DNA of 64,000 nt from Roseiarcus sp963751165 (GTDB lineage: Bacteria; Pseudomonadota; Alphaproteobacteria; Rhizobiales; Beijerinckiaceae), in NCBI GenBank assembly GCA_963751165.1, contig CAVVTP010000008.1, forward strand, positions 1-64,000, given 5' to 3'. Below the pieces are notes generated by a model that was not told the origin of the DNA, searched no databases, and saw only the letters and a list, made by a program, of their open reading frames with translations. Shown one piece after another: positions 36,960 through 48,120 of this stretch. Each line of letters starts with the position of its first letter. The stretch's first letter is position 1. The translations under genes and the position numbers were made by a program.

Positions 36960-39900
36960 CGGAGCGAGAGATCGGTCCGTCGGGAGGGACGCCGCAGCAG
37001 CCGCTGGGGCGCGCCGGCGCGATATCGCGCTTCTTCATCGAAAGGCCCGTGCTCGCCAACGTATTGGCGTTGGTCGTCGTTCTGGTCGGCCTGGTCGCGC
37101 TCTTCCAACTTCCGAGTTCGCAATATCCCAATGTTGTGCCGCCGACCGTGCAGGTGACGACGCGCTACCCCGGCGCCAGCGCCCGTACGCTGGTCGACTC
37201 CGTCGCGCTGCCGATCGAGCAGAACGTCAACGGCGTCGAGGACATGATCTACATGCAGTCGACGAGCGCCGACGACGGCACATACAATTTGGCCGTCACC
37301 TTCGCCATCGGCACGGATCCGGACAAGGCACAGATCCTGGTGCAGAACCGGGTGTCCGCCGCCATTTCGTCGCTGCCGCTGGAAGTGCAGGTTCAAGGGG
37401 TGACGACGAAGAAGCAGTCCACCTCGATCCTCGAGTTCGTCGCGCTGGTCTCTCCCGACAGCCGCTTCGACAGCCTCTTCCTGTCGAACTACGCCGTCAT
37501 CAACGTGCAGGATGAGCTTCGCCGCCTGAACGGCGTGGGCGACGTATCGGTCCTCGGCGCCGGGCAGTATGCGATGCGCGTCTGGCTGAACCCGGACCTG
37601 CTCCAGTCGCGCGGCCTGACGCCACAGGACGTCATCAACGTCATCCAACAACAGAGCCAGGAAGTCACCGCCGGCCAGGTCGGCGCGCCGCCCGCCCCGA
37701 AAGGCCAGGATTTTCAGTATACCCTGAACCTCAAAGGCCGGCTGGACGACCCTTCCGAGTTCGAAAACATCATCGTCAAGGTCGAGCCGGGCCCCGGGGG
37801 ACGCATCACGCGGGTGCGAGACGTCGGCCATGTCGAACTGGGCGCCCAGACTTATAGCGAGTTGTTCGAGACTCGATGGCCAGCCCGCCGCGGGAATCGC
37901 GGTCTCTCTCCTGCCGGACGCAAACGCCATCGCCGTCTCCAACGAGGTGAAGGCGAAAATGGACGAGCTCGCCAAGAGCTTCCCGAACGGACTCGCCTAC
38001 ATCATCCCTTACGACACCACGAAATTCGTACGGGCAGCGATTGGCGAGGTCTATCGGACGCTGATCGAGGCCGCCATCCTGGTGCTGATCGTCATCCTCG
38101 TCTTCCTGCAGGACTGGCGGGCGATGCTCGTCCCCGCCACCACGGTGCCGGTCACGCTGATCGGCGCCTTCGCCGCCATGGCCGCCCTAGGTTTCTCGGT
38201 CAACCTTCCAACTCTCTTCGCCCTCGTCCTGGCGATCGGAATTGTGGTTGACGACGCGATCGTCATCGTCGAGGGCGTCGCGCGCTATGTCGAGCAAGGG
38301 CTCCCAGGCCGCGAGGCCGCAGGCAGGGCGATGGACGACCTGACCGGTCCGGTCCTCGGCATCACGCTGGTGCTCATGTCGGTGTTCATTCCAGCCGCCT
38401 TTCTGGCGGGCTTTACCGGACAGCTCTATCGGCAATTCGCGCTCGTCATCGCGGCCACCGCCTTCATCAGCGCTGTCAACGCGATGACCCTGAAGCCGAC
38501 GCAGTCCGCATTGTGGCTCAGGCCGCCGAAGCCGGCCAATCAGCGCAATTTTTTCACCCGCGGCTTCGACGCCGCCTACGGCGCGACCGAGCGCGGCTAC
38601 GCGCGGCTCATGGGCGCCATGACGCGCCGCGCCGTCCTGATGGTCGTGCTCGCGCTCGCGCTCGTCGGGGTCGCGGTCTACGGGCTGACACGCATCCCGA
38701 CCGCGTTCCTTCCGACCGAGGACCAGGGCTACCTGATCGTAGCCGCGCAATTGCCGGACGGAGCCTCGAAGGAACGCACCGACGCCGTCTTGCAGAAGAT
38801 CCAGGGGATAGCGAGCAAGATCCCCGGGGTCGAGCATGTGGTCACCGTCAGCGGCATCTCCATCCTCGACAACCGGGCGAGTCTTGCCAACGCGGGCGTC
38901 GCTTTCGTCGTCCTCAAGGATTGGGACGTGCGCCTCAAGGAGCAGGGACAGGACGTCCGCTCGATCGGCCTGCGGCTGAACGGCGCCCTGCAAGGCGTCC
39001 CGGAGGCCATCGCTTTCGCCCTTCCCCCACCGCCGATTCAAGGAGTCGGCAACGTCGGCGGCTTCACAATGCAGGTCCAGCTCAAGAACGGCAATTTCGA
39101 CTACGCGCTCCTGCAGAGCCTGACCAACGCCATCGTGGCGAACGCCAACGCCCAATCCGCCCTGCAGAGGGTCGCCACGACATTCCGCGCGGGCGCGCCG
39201 CAATTCTTCGTCAATGTCGACCGGGTCAAGGCTGAAAGAATCGGGGTTACGGTCGGCCAAGTGTTCTCCGCCCTTTCGGGCTATGTCGGGTCGGGCTACG
39301 TGGCCCAATTCGACAAATTCGGGCACGTCTTCCAGATTTATACGCAGGCGCTGCCCGCCTACCGCGCCACAGCCGACGACATTAAGAACCTCAAAGTTAA
39401 GGCCGGCGACGGAACCATGACGCCGATCGGGACGGTGGTCGATGTCACCGAGGTCCAAGGTCCTTCGCTGATCAGCCTTTATAACCTCTATCCGTCGTCC
39501 ACCGTCGTCGGCAGTCCGGCGCCCGGCTTCAGCTCGGGACAGGCGCTCGACCTGATGGACCAGATCGGCACAAACACTTTGCCGACCGGGGCAGGCTACC
39601 AGTGGACCGCGATGTCGTTCCAGGAGAAGGAAGTCGGCAACCAGATCTATTATGTCTTCGGTTTCGCGCTCCTGCTCGTCTATTTCGTTTTGGCCGGCCA
39701 GTACGAGAGCTGGATTCTCCCGCTCGCCGTGATCCTCGGCGTCCCGCTGGCCCTGATCGGGCCGGTCCTCGCGCTCACCTACCTGGGCGCAACGAATGTC
39801 GCCGCCAGCCAGAGCGGCGTGGCCGCCACCAACCTCTATACCCAGATCGGCCTCATCCTCCTGATCGCGCTCGGCGCCAAGAACGCGATCCTCATCGTCG

Positions 39901-40229
39901 AATACGCCCGCCAGCGGCGGGCGGAAGGAATGGAGATCGTGAGAGCGGCAGTCGAGGGGGCGCGGCTCAGGTTCCGGCCGATCATCATGACCTCTTTCGC
40001 CTTCATCCTCGGCGTCCTGCCGCTCGTCCTCGCCACGGGGGCGGGCGCCTCGGCGCGCATATCGATCGGGATCGCCGTCTTCTACGGCATGATCGCCTCG
40101 ACCTGCCTGGTCGTGGTGTTCGTTCCGTCGTTTTATGTGGTGATGCAGCGCACCGAGGAATGGCGGACGCGGCGGGGAGCAAAGCAAAATGCGGCGACCG
40201 CCAAAGGGGAACCGGCCGCCTCAGCCTAG
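36956..40229 (+). pseudogene. RND efflux pump (HAE1 family), one frameshift
   Basis: The rejoined protein is about 1,090 residues, with N-terminal FFIERPVLANVLALVVVLVGLVAL and porter-domain sequences (YPGASARTLVDSVALPIEQNVNGVEDMIYM). After the break near 37865-37880 it continues with RLDGQPAAGIAVSLLPDANA, the proton-relay Asp pair in IGIVVDDAIVIVEGV and the C-terminal half (GAKNAILIVEYARQRR). It exports hydrophobic compounds through an outer-membrane channel; no TolC-like gene is present here, so a remote one must be used. Confidence 0.92.
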
Positions 40230-40537
40230 CGGGCAGATTCTGACTCTTGGCGCCCAATCGAAGCGGCGGTGAAAGGCCTGGAATCGACCCGTTGCCTTCC
40301 CGATCAGCTTCGTACGGGCACAAAACGCCAGATATGGGTCGTGGGCGCTGCGGGGCGCGATGCGCAATAGCATCATCGAGACCAACCTTGTCCGATTCTG
40401 TGAAAGGAATCGACTAGGGCCTGTCTTCATTTGAATTGAGAACGGATTGGAATCGGAGGCGGAACGTTTTGTGTTTCTGATAGGAGAGGGATTCCCAAAT
40501 CAGCAAATGTCTGAACTCGTGAGAGGTCGGCCTTTAG

Positions 40538-42547
40538 CCCAACTTGAGCAGTTTGGCGGCGGGTTTCACGTTTTTGCGCAAGGCGGCGTCAGTTAGATCA
40601 AGTAGTTGGAGGTCGGGCGAGGCGAGTTTGAGCGTGTAGTGACGACCTAGGGTATTTTCGAGGGCGCCGTTGTCGGTTCAAATGGCGCATGTACTTGCGC
40701 CATACGATTCGCAAGAAGGACGGGAAGGTTCATCGCTATTGGACGTTGGTGCGCAGCGTTCGGGTCGGCCGGCGGGTGATCCAGCAGACGGTCGCACATC
40801 TTGGCGAGCTCGACGAGAACGGACGGATCGCGGCGCGCGCGCTTGCGCGCCGGCTGATCGGCGTCCCTGAAGAAGCGCCGCTGTTCAACGACGGCAGCCA
40901 ACATCTGTCGGCGCCTGTTCGACTGAAGGGCGTTCGTATTGAGCGCTCGCGCCAGTTTGGCGATGTCTACTTGGCGCTCGCCCTGTGGCGTGCGGTGGGC
41001 CTCGAAGAGTTGTGCCGGCGGCTGCTTCCAATGGGCCAGGAGCGGGTCGCATGGGCGAAGATGGCGGCGGTGCTGGTGACGGCTCGGCTGTGCGAGCCGT
41101 CGAGCGAGCTGCACATTGCCGAGGACTGGTATCGTCGAACGGTGCTTGGCGATCTGCTGCAGCTCGGCGAGGAGGAGGTCAACAAGGATCGGCTCTATCG
41201 CGCGCTCGATCGACTGCTCGCGCACAAGGGGGCCGTGGAACGGCATCTGTCCGAGCGTTGCGGAGAGCTGTTCGCAATCGAGAACGACGTGCTGCTCTAC
41301 GACATGACGAGCACCTATTTCGAAGGCCAGGCGAAGGCGAACCCGCAGGCGCAGCGCGGCTATTCCCGCGATCATCGCCCCGACTGCAAGCAAGTCTGCA
41401 TCGCCCTTGTCGTGACCTTTGACGGCTTTCCGCTCGGCTACGAGGTGTTCGCCGGCAACACCCACGACTCCAAGACCTTGCAGACGATCGTGGCCACGAT
41501 GGAGGCGCGGCACGGCGTGCTGGGGCGCGTCTGGATCGCCGACCGCGGCATGGCCAGCGCCGAGAATCTGGCGTGGCTGCGCGAGACCGGCCGGCGCTAC
41601 ATCATCGGCGCGCCGAAGTCGGAGCTGAAGAAGTTCGGCTCCGAGCTCGCTCGCCCGGATGGCTGGCGCATGGTGCAAGAAGGCGTCGAGGTCAAACTCG
41701 CGCGCCATCCCGAGACCGACGAGATCGCGATCCTTTGCCGCTCCGACGACCGACGCAGCAAAGAGCGAGCGATGCACGACAAGTTCAGCCGGCGGATCGA
41801 GCAGGCGCTCGAACGCCTGTCCGCTCGCATCGCGCGCTCAACGAAACCGCTTAATCCGGCGACGGTGAACCGGCAGATCGGCCGCATCCTCGAGCGAAAC
41901 CAGCGCGCCGCCGCCCGCTTCGCCATCACGTTGGAGCCTGACGCGTGCCCGGCGGGCTTCCGGCTCAACGTCGCTTGCGACGCCGCGTTCGACAATTGGG
42001 CCGCGATCTCGGAAGGAGCCTATCTTCTGCGTTCGAACATCAGCGATTGGAGCGATCAGCAGCTGTGGAAGGCCTACATCCAACTCACCCAGGCCGAAGC
42101 GGCTTTTCGCATCCAGAAAGATCAGCTGAACGTTCGACCGATCTGGCATCAGCGCGAGGAGAGGGTCCAGGCCCACATCCTCGTTTGCTTCCTCGCCTTC
42201 GTGCTCTGGAAGACCCTCGAGATGTGGCAGCAGCGCGCGGGCCTCGGCAACTCGCCGCGGACCATCCTCGAAGAGCTCGCCCGCATCCAGTCCCACGACG
42301 TCGTCTTGCCGACCGCAACGCACGGCGAGATCCGATTGCGATGCGTCGCCCAGCCCGACGCCGCTCAGGCCGCGCTCTTCGACCGCCTCGGCCTCAAGCT
42401 CCCCAAGCGCATGCGCCTTCCAGATAACGAGGCCCCGATCCTGGCCCTCAGCGCCTAAGCCCTACTTCTCACCAGAAATGTAGTGACGACTTTTCGTCTA
42501 AGGCTTTGATTTGCCTAGGCCACACCCCCGAATCTGCTCAAGTTGGG
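40538..42547 (+). mobile_element. IS1634-family insertion sequence
   Basis: Perfect 14-base terminal inverted repeats CCCAACTTGAGCAG (40538-40551) and its complement (42534-42547) flank one transposase gene. TTAG directly precedes and follows the repeats (40534-40537 and 42548-42551), consistent with a four-base target duplication. The 2,010-base element looks complete and recently active. Confidence 0.8.
40689..42458 (+). CDS. IS1634-family transposase
   Basis: The 589-residue DDE transposase has the IS1634 N-terminus (MYLRHTIRKKDGKVHRYWTL), first Asp in LLYDMTSTYFEG, second Asp in RVWIADRGMASAENL and a glutamate in the late TQAEAAFRIQKDQLNVRP block. The frame is intact, so the protein is probably functional. 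It is the only gene of the element at 40538-42547. Confidence 0.92.
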   Translation: MYLRHTIRKKDGKVHRYWTLVRSVRVGRRVIQQTVAHLGELDENGRIAARALARRLIGVPEEAPLFNDGSQHLSAPVRLKGVRIERSRQFGDVYLALALWRAVGLEELCRRLLPMGQERVAWAKMAAVLVTARLCEPSSELHIAEDWYRRTVLGDLLQLGEEEVNKDRLYRALDRLLAHKGAVERHLSERCGELFAIENDVLLYDMTSTYFEGQAKANPQAQRGYSRDHRPDCKQVCIALVVTFDGFPLGYEVFAGNTHDSKTLQTIVATMEARHGVLGRVWIADRGMASAENLAWLRETGRRYIIGAPKSELKKFGSELARPDGWRMVQEGVEVKLARHPETDEIAILCRSDDRRSKERAMHDKFSRRIEQALERLSARIARSTKPLNPATVNRQIGRILERNQRAAARFAITLEPDACPAGFRLNVACDAAFDNWAAISEGAYLLRSNISDWSDQQLWKAYIQLTQAEAAFRIQKDQLNVRPIWHQREERVQAHILVCFLAFVLWKTLEMWQQRAGLGNSPRTILEELARIQSHDVVLPTATHGEIRLRCVAQPDAAQAALFDRLGLKLPKRMRLPDNEAPILALSA

Positions 42548-42564
42548 TTAGGAGGGGCTGACCG

Positions 42565-43316
42565 ATGCGACGATATTCCCTGCGCGACGACCAGTGGGAT
42601 CGGATCAAAGACATTCTGCCGGGCCGCGAAGGCCATGTGGGCGGCACGGCAGCGGACAATCGGCTGTTCGTCGAAGCTGTCCTTTTCAGGTTTCGAGCCG
42701 GCATCCCGTGGCGTGATCTGCCCGAGCGTTTCGGGGACTGGAAGATCGTCTACCAACGCTTCAACCGATGGGCCAAGAGCGGCGTTTTCGAGCGGATTTT
42801 CAAGCTCTTGCCCAACGATCACGACAACGAGTACATGATGATCGACGCCACCATCGTGCGCGCTCACCAGCATAGCGCGGGCGCCCAAAAAAAGAGGGTG
42901 CGCAAGCCATCGGCCGATCCCGCGGCGGATTGACCACCAAGATTCATGCGCTCGTCGACGCCCTTGGCAATCCTGTCGGGACCATGCTCAGCCCGGGCCA
43001 GGATCACGATCTGACTTGCGCCGAAGCTCTAATCGAAGCCCTCGATCCCCACGCCCTGATCGGCGACAAGGCCTTCGACGCCAACTCCTTCATCAGCGCT
43101 CTCAATGCTCGAGCGATCACCCCAGTCATCCCACCCAAATCAAACCGAAAAACCCCGCGCCCGTGCGATTTCATCCTCTACTGCGAACGCAATCTCATTG
43201 AGCGTTTCTTCAACAAGCTCAAACAATTCCGCGCCATCGCCACGCGCTACGACAAGCTCGATAAGATTTTCCTCGCCGGGGTTCAACTCGCCTGCGCCGT
43301 CATCCTCCTTAACTGA
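42565..43316 (+). CDS. IS5-family (IS427-type) transposase, two frames with slippage site
   Basis: The first frame (MRRYSLRDDQWDRIKDILPG, FRAGIPWRDLPERFGDW, YMMIDATIVRAHQHSAGAQ) ends at 42933. The second carries on with GAQAIGRSRGGLTTKIHALVDA, LIGDKAFDANSF and CERNLIERFFNKLKQFRAIATRYDK to 43316. The join lies at an A7 run (42887-42893), where a -1 shift gives the family sequence QKKEGAQAIGRSRGG, as expected for programmed frameshifting in this group. A GGAGGGG site precedes the ATG. Confidence 0.88.
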
Positions 43317-43641
43317 ACACACCCCCTAATTCGGTGTGCGACTGCGCGTTCAAATGTACGGGCCGTCGTCTCTGTGGGGTTGAGGGTGCGGCCGAACACG
43401 GATTGAACGGACTGGAAGGGTAAGGGCTCGCTTATGGGTCCTGAGCCTAAGACTTGAAGCAGCGATGGCGCGCTAGTACGTTGTATTTCGAGCCGTATCA
43501 TAGAGCTTTCATGTCCTGACGAGGTTGCGTGCGTTTGCGCCTCAGGATGGATCCGCATCCGCGGATTCGAACGGGAAGCTTTCTCGTTGGTCAGCACGCT
43601 CAGACCGGGGCTCGGCGGCTGAACGTCGGAGTCGCGTGGCC

Positions 43642-44820
43642 ATGAACGACCGGCCCGCTGAACAAGAGAGGCCCCTCGCCGCCGAAACCGCCGGCGCCGC
43701 AGCTAATGCGCCTCATCATCCGTTTGCGCCGGCGCGAACCTCCCGATGGGTTGGCGTCGCCTTCCGGTTGTTCGTCCTCGTCCTGGTCGCGGGCCTTATC
43801 GCATTCGTCGCCGACGAATGGGACTGGTGGGTAGGCTCGGCCGTCCTACAAACTACAGACGACGCCTATCTGCACGCCGATCTGACCCCGCTCGCCGCCA
43901 AGGTTCCAGGTTATGCCCGCGACATCCTCGTGCGAGACTTCCAGAAGGTCAAGGCGGGCGACCTGCTGGTGCAAATCGATGACGACGATTACCGCGCCGA
44001 GCTGGAGCAGGCTGAGGCGAATGTAGTTGCTTCCGATGCTGCGATCCAAAACATCGAACAGCAGAAGCTCTTGCAGCAGGCGCTGATCGCGCAAGCCGAG
44101 GCAGCGATCCAAGGGGCCGACGCAGATGTCACGCGCTACCATCTGGAGACGGTGCGCCAGGAGAAGCTGCTTGCTGGAGGTCTCGCCGGGACGCTTCAGA
44201 TCGTCGAGCAAGCGGTCGACAATGAGCAGCGGGCCAAGGCCGCCCTTGACCTCGACCGGGCGAAACTCCGGCAGGAGCGCGAGCAAATCAACGTGCTCGA
44301 TAGCCAGGCCAAGCAGGCCCGCGGGAGTCTCCTCGCCCAGAAGGCGGCGCGTGATCTCGCGAAAATCAACCTCGGCTACACCCGCATCGTCGCGCCGGTC
44401 GACGGCATGGTCGGCCAGCGGCTGGTGCAGCGCGGCCAATACCTCAGCGCTGGCACACAGGTGATCTGGGAGGCGCCGCTTCCCAATGTCTGGGTCATCG
44501 CCAACTACAAAGAGACGCAGATGACAAACATTCGCGTCGGTCAGAATGCGCAAGTCACGGTTGACGCCTTCCCCGGCGTCGTGCTGCGTGGCCGGGTCGA
44601 CAGCTGGTCGCCGGCTTCGGGCGCCCAATTCGCCTTGCTGCCGCCTGACAACGCGACCGGCAACTTCACCAAGGTCGTGCAGCGCATCCCGGTGAAGATC
44701 ACCCTCGAGCCCGATCGACGGCTGGCCGACCTCTTGCGGCCGGGCATGTCGGTGATCACGACCATCGATACCCGCTCTACGCCATCGGCCGGCGGCGTCG
44801 AATCGCAGGCGACGCCGTGA
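43642..44820 (+). CDS. EmrA-like efflux adaptor (HlyD family)
   Basis: From ATG 43642 the 392-residue protein has a short cytoplasmic N-terminus, one membrane anchor (GVAFRLFVLVLVAGLIAFV) and the periplasmic EmrA/HlyD fold, starting TTDDAYLHADLTPLAAKVPGYA, with a long coiled-coil and the second lipoyl half KINLGYTRIVAPVDGMVGQRLV. It links an inner-membrane MFS pump to an outer-membrane channel. Its stop overlaps the GTG start of the pump gene (GTGA). Confidence 0.9.
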   Translation: MNDRPAEQERPLAAETAGAAANAPHHPFAPARTSRWVGVAFRLFVLVLVAGLIAFVADEWDWWVGSAVLQTTDDAYLHADLTPLAAKVPGYARDILVRDFQKVKAGDLLVQIDDDDYRAELEQAEANVVASDAAIQNIEQQKLLQQALIAQAEAAIQGADADVTRYHLETVRQEKLLAGGLAGTLQIVEQAVDNEQRAKAALDLDRAKLRQEREQINVLDSQAKQARGSLLAQKAARDLAKINLGYTRIVAPVDGMVGQRLVQRGQYLSAGTQVIWEAPLPNVWVIANYKETQMTNIRVGQNAQVTVDAFPGVVLRGRVDSWSPASGAQFALLPPDNATGNFTKVVQRIPVKITLEPDRRLADLLRPGMSVITTIDTRSTPSAGGVESQATP

Positions 44821-46490
44821 GCGCGTTCCAGAGCAGCGCCGCGGAAACTATCCCCGGCGCCTCCCGCCGCGCTGTTGGCCGCACCCTCTGTTCGCCCGCT
44901 GATCGCGCGGCGCAACATCCCCCGGTCATCGCCACACGCCCGCTGATCGGCGTTCTCGCGGTGTTGTTGGGCTCGCTCATATCGACGCTCGATAGCCGCA
45001 TCACGACTTTCGGGCTAGCCGACGTCCGGGGCGCTGTTCATGCCGGCTTTGACGAGGGGGCGTGGATCACCACCGCCTTTACCGTCGGCCAAATGCTGAT
45101 GGGGCCGGTCTCGGTCTGGCTCGGGATGGTGTTTGGCCCGCGCCGGGTGCTGGTGATCTCGTGCGCCATCTTCGGGGTCTCAAACTTCCTCCTGCCATTC
45201 TCGCCGAACCTCGGGTTCGTGCTCGTGTTCCAGATGGTCAGCGGTCTCGCCTCCGGCACGTTCATCCCGCTCACTCTCGGTTTCGTGGCTCAGAATCTCC
45301 CCCCCCGGCTCGTGGTCTACGGCGTCGCAGCCTATGTGCTGAACCTCGAACTGTCGCTCAACATCGCCGCATCGATCGAGGGCTGGTTCGCCGATTACTG
45401 GTCATGGAAGTGGATCTTCTGGGACACGGCCTTGGTGGCGCCGCTGATGCTGATCTGCGTCCATTTCGGCATGGCGCGCCAGCCGATAAACTGGGCGCTG
45501 CTCAAAACTGCGGACTGGGCGGGGATCATCTATGCAGGTGTCGGATTCAGCCTGCTCTACGCAGCTCTCGACCAGGGCAACCGGCTGGACTGGCTGAATT
45601 CGGGATTGATCTGCGGGTTGCTGCTCGGCGGGGGGCTCTTGCTCGTCGCCTTCGTCGTGCAGGAGCTCACCAATCGCCGGCCCTGGGTCGATCTGCGCTT
45701 TGCCGCTAGTGGCAACTTCCCGCTGCTTTTCCTGTTCATCGCCTTCTTCCGCTTCACCATTCTATCCACTTCGTACATCATCCCGCAGTACCTGACGACG
45801 GTCCAAGGTTACCGGGCGATGGAAGTCGGCGGCGTGCTGGTGTGGATTGCGCTGCCGCAATTCCTGCTGGCGCCGCTCACGGCGACGATGCTTCGTTTCA
45901 ACGACGCAAGGCTTCTGACCGCCGTGGGCTTCGCCCTTATCGGCGTCGCCTGCTTCATGGCGGGTCAGCTCACCGACGAGTGGATCGGCGCCGACTTCCT
46001 GCCCTCGCAGATCGTCCAGGCGTTCGGCCAATCGATCGGGCTGACTTCACTGGTCTGGCTCAACCTGCAGAACTTGGACCCGAGCCAGGTTCTCACCTTC
46101 GGCGCGGTGCTGCAAACAGGCCGTTTGTTCGGGGCGCAAATCGGCGCGGCTTTCGTCCAAACCATCATAAGAGTGCGCGAGCAGGTGCATTCGAATTACA
46201 TTGGGCTCCACATCGCGACGGGCTCGCTCACCACCAATGACCGGCTGCAGCACTACGCCCGGGCGGTGGCCGGGCGCTCGATCGGTCCGCCCGACGCCAA
46301 TGCGCGCGCGACCGCGCTCCTCGCCCATTCGGTCCAGGTCCAGGCCTATGTGCTGGCCTATATCGACGGCTTCATGATCATCGGCTTCGCCGTCATCGGA
46401 ATGCTGCTGCTGATGCTGCTCCTGCGCACGCCGGCAGGCGAGCCCGGGGCCGCGGACCATGCGGCCGCTTCGGCGCCGCATGGAGCTTAG
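44817..46490 (+). CDS. EmrB-like DHA2-family drug:proton antiporter
   Basis: The 557-residue membrane protein begins at a GTG overlapping the EmrA-like stop. It has fourteen predicted helices, with family segments GSLISTLDSRITTFGLADVRG, WITTAFTVGQMLMGPVSVWLGMVFGPRRVL and LNLELSLNIAASIEGWFADYWSWKWIFW. It pumps hydrophobic compounds together with the adaptor. No regulator gene is beside the pair. Confidence 0.9.
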   Translation: MSAFQSSAAETIPGASRRAVGRTLCSPADRAAQHPPVIATRPLIGVLAVLLGSLISTLDSRITTFGLADVRGAVHAGFDEGAWITTAFTVGQMLMGPVSVWLGMVFGPRRVLVISCAIFGVSNFLLPFSPNLGFVLVFQMVSGLASGTFIPLTLGFVAQNLPPRLVVYGVAAYVLNLELSLNIAASIEGWFADYWSWKWIFWDTALVAPLMLICVHFGMARQPINWALLKTADWAGIIYAGVGFSLLYAALDQGNRLDWLNSGLICGLLLGGGLLLVAFVVQELTNRRPWVDLRFAASGNFPLLFLFIAFFRFTILSTSYIIPQYLTTVQGYRAMEVGGVLVWIALPQFLLAPLTATMLRFNDARLLTAVGFALIGVACFMAGQLTDEWIGADFLPSQIVQAFGQSIGLTSLVWLNLQNLDPSQVLTFGAVLQTGRLFGAQIGAAFVQTIIRVREQVHSNYIGLHIATGSLTTNDRLQHYARAVAGRSIGPPDANARATALLAHSVQVQAYVLAYIDGFMIIGFAVIGMLLLMLLLRTPAGEPGAADHAAASAPHGA

Positions 46491-46653
46491 TGCGCTCTTC
46501 CTCGTCCAGGGAGGCAGCATGAAGACGGGGTCGACTTCCTGTCCATGGGGAATTATCGGCGGCGCCGTCTTTTCGAGGCCACTCCTGCAGGCGTCGTTCG
46601 CGACCCCACGTGGGCGCCAAGCGTTCGGTTTCGGCCACCCGTTTTGGCCACCA

Positions 46654-48120
46654 CTATTCCGCCGGCGCGCGCCGCGTCGCGAACACGACCTTCGGCACCA
46701 ACGCCGCGGTCAGCGCGACCAACGCGGCGACGACGAACATCGAGGCGAAGGTAATGTGGAGCGAGGCCTCGAGCGCGCGCCTCAGCGCGACGTCGGCTGC
46801 CGCGCCGCCCTCAAGAAGCCGCCGTAGCTCGTCGGAGGTCACCGCGCCGAGGCCCGAGCGCATCAGGCCCATATTGAGCACAGCCCCGAACACGGTCGCG
46901 CCGAAGGTGCTGCCGAGCGTGCGGGCGAAAAGATAGGAGGCGGTGACGCTGCCCCGCTCCGACCAGTCGACGATCTCCTGGATCAGCACGATCGAGGCGC
47001 TGCTCGAAAGCCCCATGCCAAAGCCGACGACCGCCGACCCAGCGCCCGCGACGAAGGGCGAGGTCTCGGGCCTAAGAAAGACGAAGACGAGCGCGCCGAG
47101 CGGGATCAGCGCCGCGCCACAACGCAGGATCGTGCGAAGGCCGAACCGGCCCCAGAGCCGCGGTGAAAGGGTCGCGCCGATCGGCCAGCCGAGCACCATG
47201 GCCGAAAGCGCGAAGCCGGCGACGAGCGGCGACTTTTGCATGACGCCCTGGACGAAAACCGGCAGGAAGGTCGTGAGCCCGATCATCGCCATGCCGGCGA
47301 ACAGGGACGAGGCGTTGACCGCGGCAATCGGCCGCCGGCCCCAGAGCTCGAGCGAGATCATCGGCTCGGGCGATCGGCGCTCCTGGACGACAAAGGCGAC
47401 GACGGCAGCGACGGCGATCGCGGTGATGATGGCGATTTCCGTCCTGCTCGCGGTGGAAAGCGCGGTCAGCCCAGCCATCACCGCGGCGATCGCGAGGGTG
47501 AAGACGCCGGCGCTTAGATGATCGATCCGCCCGCGCGCCTCCGACTTCTTCTCGTGCAGATTGAACCAGAAGCCGGCCGCGGCGAGGAGGCCGATCGGCA
47601 GATTCAGCCAGAAGATCCAGGACCAGGACCAGACCTGGATGATCAGGCCGCCGACAAGCGGACCGGCGACCGCCGAGAGCGCCCAGACGCTGGCGAGCCA
47701 GCCCTGGATCTTGCCCCGTTCGTGGACGGAATAGAGGTCGCCGACAATCGTCATCCCGACCGGCTGGACGGCGCCGGCCCCGACGCCCTGCACCAGACGG
47801 AAAACGATCAAGGAGGGCATCGACCAGGCGAAGCCGCACAGGAGCGAACCGACCAGAAAGATCCCGATCCCCGACAGGATGACAGCCTTGCGGCCCCTGA
47901 GGTCGGACAGCTTGCCGAACACGACGGTGGTCGCGGTCTGGGTCAGAAGGAACGCCGCGAACACCCAGCTGTAGAGCTCGAGGCCGCCGAGTTGGGCGAC
48001 GATCTGCGGCATAGCGGTCGAGACGATCGTCGCCTCGATGGCGATCATGAAATTCGCCGCGATCACGGAAGCGAGCACGAGCGGGCGATGGGTCGCAAGG
48101 GCGGTCATGTGGCGCTTCAT
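46654..48120 (-). CDS. DHA2-family MFS efflux transporter
   Basis: The 488-residue protein has fourteen helices and the DHA2 signatures NFMIAIEATIVSTAMPQIVAQLGG, GKLSDLRGRKAVILSGIGIF and SVWALSAVAGPLVGGLI followed by WSWSWIFWLNLPIGLLA. It is a drug:proton antiporter of the QacA/EmrB type without its own adaptor gene. It converges on the EmrAB-like pair from the opposite strand, and the two pumps are not close copies. Confidence 0.9.
   Translation of the reverse strand: MKRHMTALATHRPLVLASVIAANFMIAIEATIVSTAMPQIVAQLGGLELYSWVFAAFLLTQTATTVVFGKLSDLRGRKAVILSGIGIFLVGSLLCGFAWSMPSLIVFRLVQGVGAGAVQPVGMTIVGDLYSVHERGKIQGWLASVWALSAVAGPLVGGLIIQVWSWSWIFWLNLPIGLLAAAGFWFNLHEKKSEARGRIDHLSAGVFTLAIAAVMAGLTALSTASRTEIAIITAIAVAAVVAFVVQERRSPEPMISLELWGRRPIAAVNASSLFAGMAMIGLTTFLPVFVQGVMQKSPLVAGFALSAMVLGWPIGATLSPRLWGRFGLRTILRCGAALIPLGALVFVFLRPETSPFVAGAGSAVVGFGMGLSSSASIVLIQEIVDWSERGSVTASYLFARTLGSTFGATVFGAVLNMGLMRSGLGAVTSDELRRLLEGGAAADVALRRALEASLHITFASMFVVAALVALTAALVPKVVFATRRAPAE

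Larger units (their letters stand above)
40417..43364 (+). mobile_element. IS5-family element interrupted by an IS1634-family element
   Basis: The IS5 transposase genes (42565-43316) lie immediately right of the IS1634 element, leaving no left IS5 end there. A left tip GGGCCTGTCTTCATTTGAA at 40417 and the complement of the right tip (GGCCCGTACATTTGAA, ending at 43364) are imperfect inverted repeats. Removing the inner element leaves about 0.93 kb, a normal size for this IS group. Outer ends are tentative and no target duplication was found. Confidence 0.45.

Noticed and set aside
38187..40187. A 666-residue leftward open frame opposite the RND pump
   Set aside because: Shadow frame; the RND motifs on the plus strand are conserved throughout.
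40221..40430. Short leftward frame between the RND gene and the IS elements
   Set aside because: No homology or start site recognised; probably IS flank debris.
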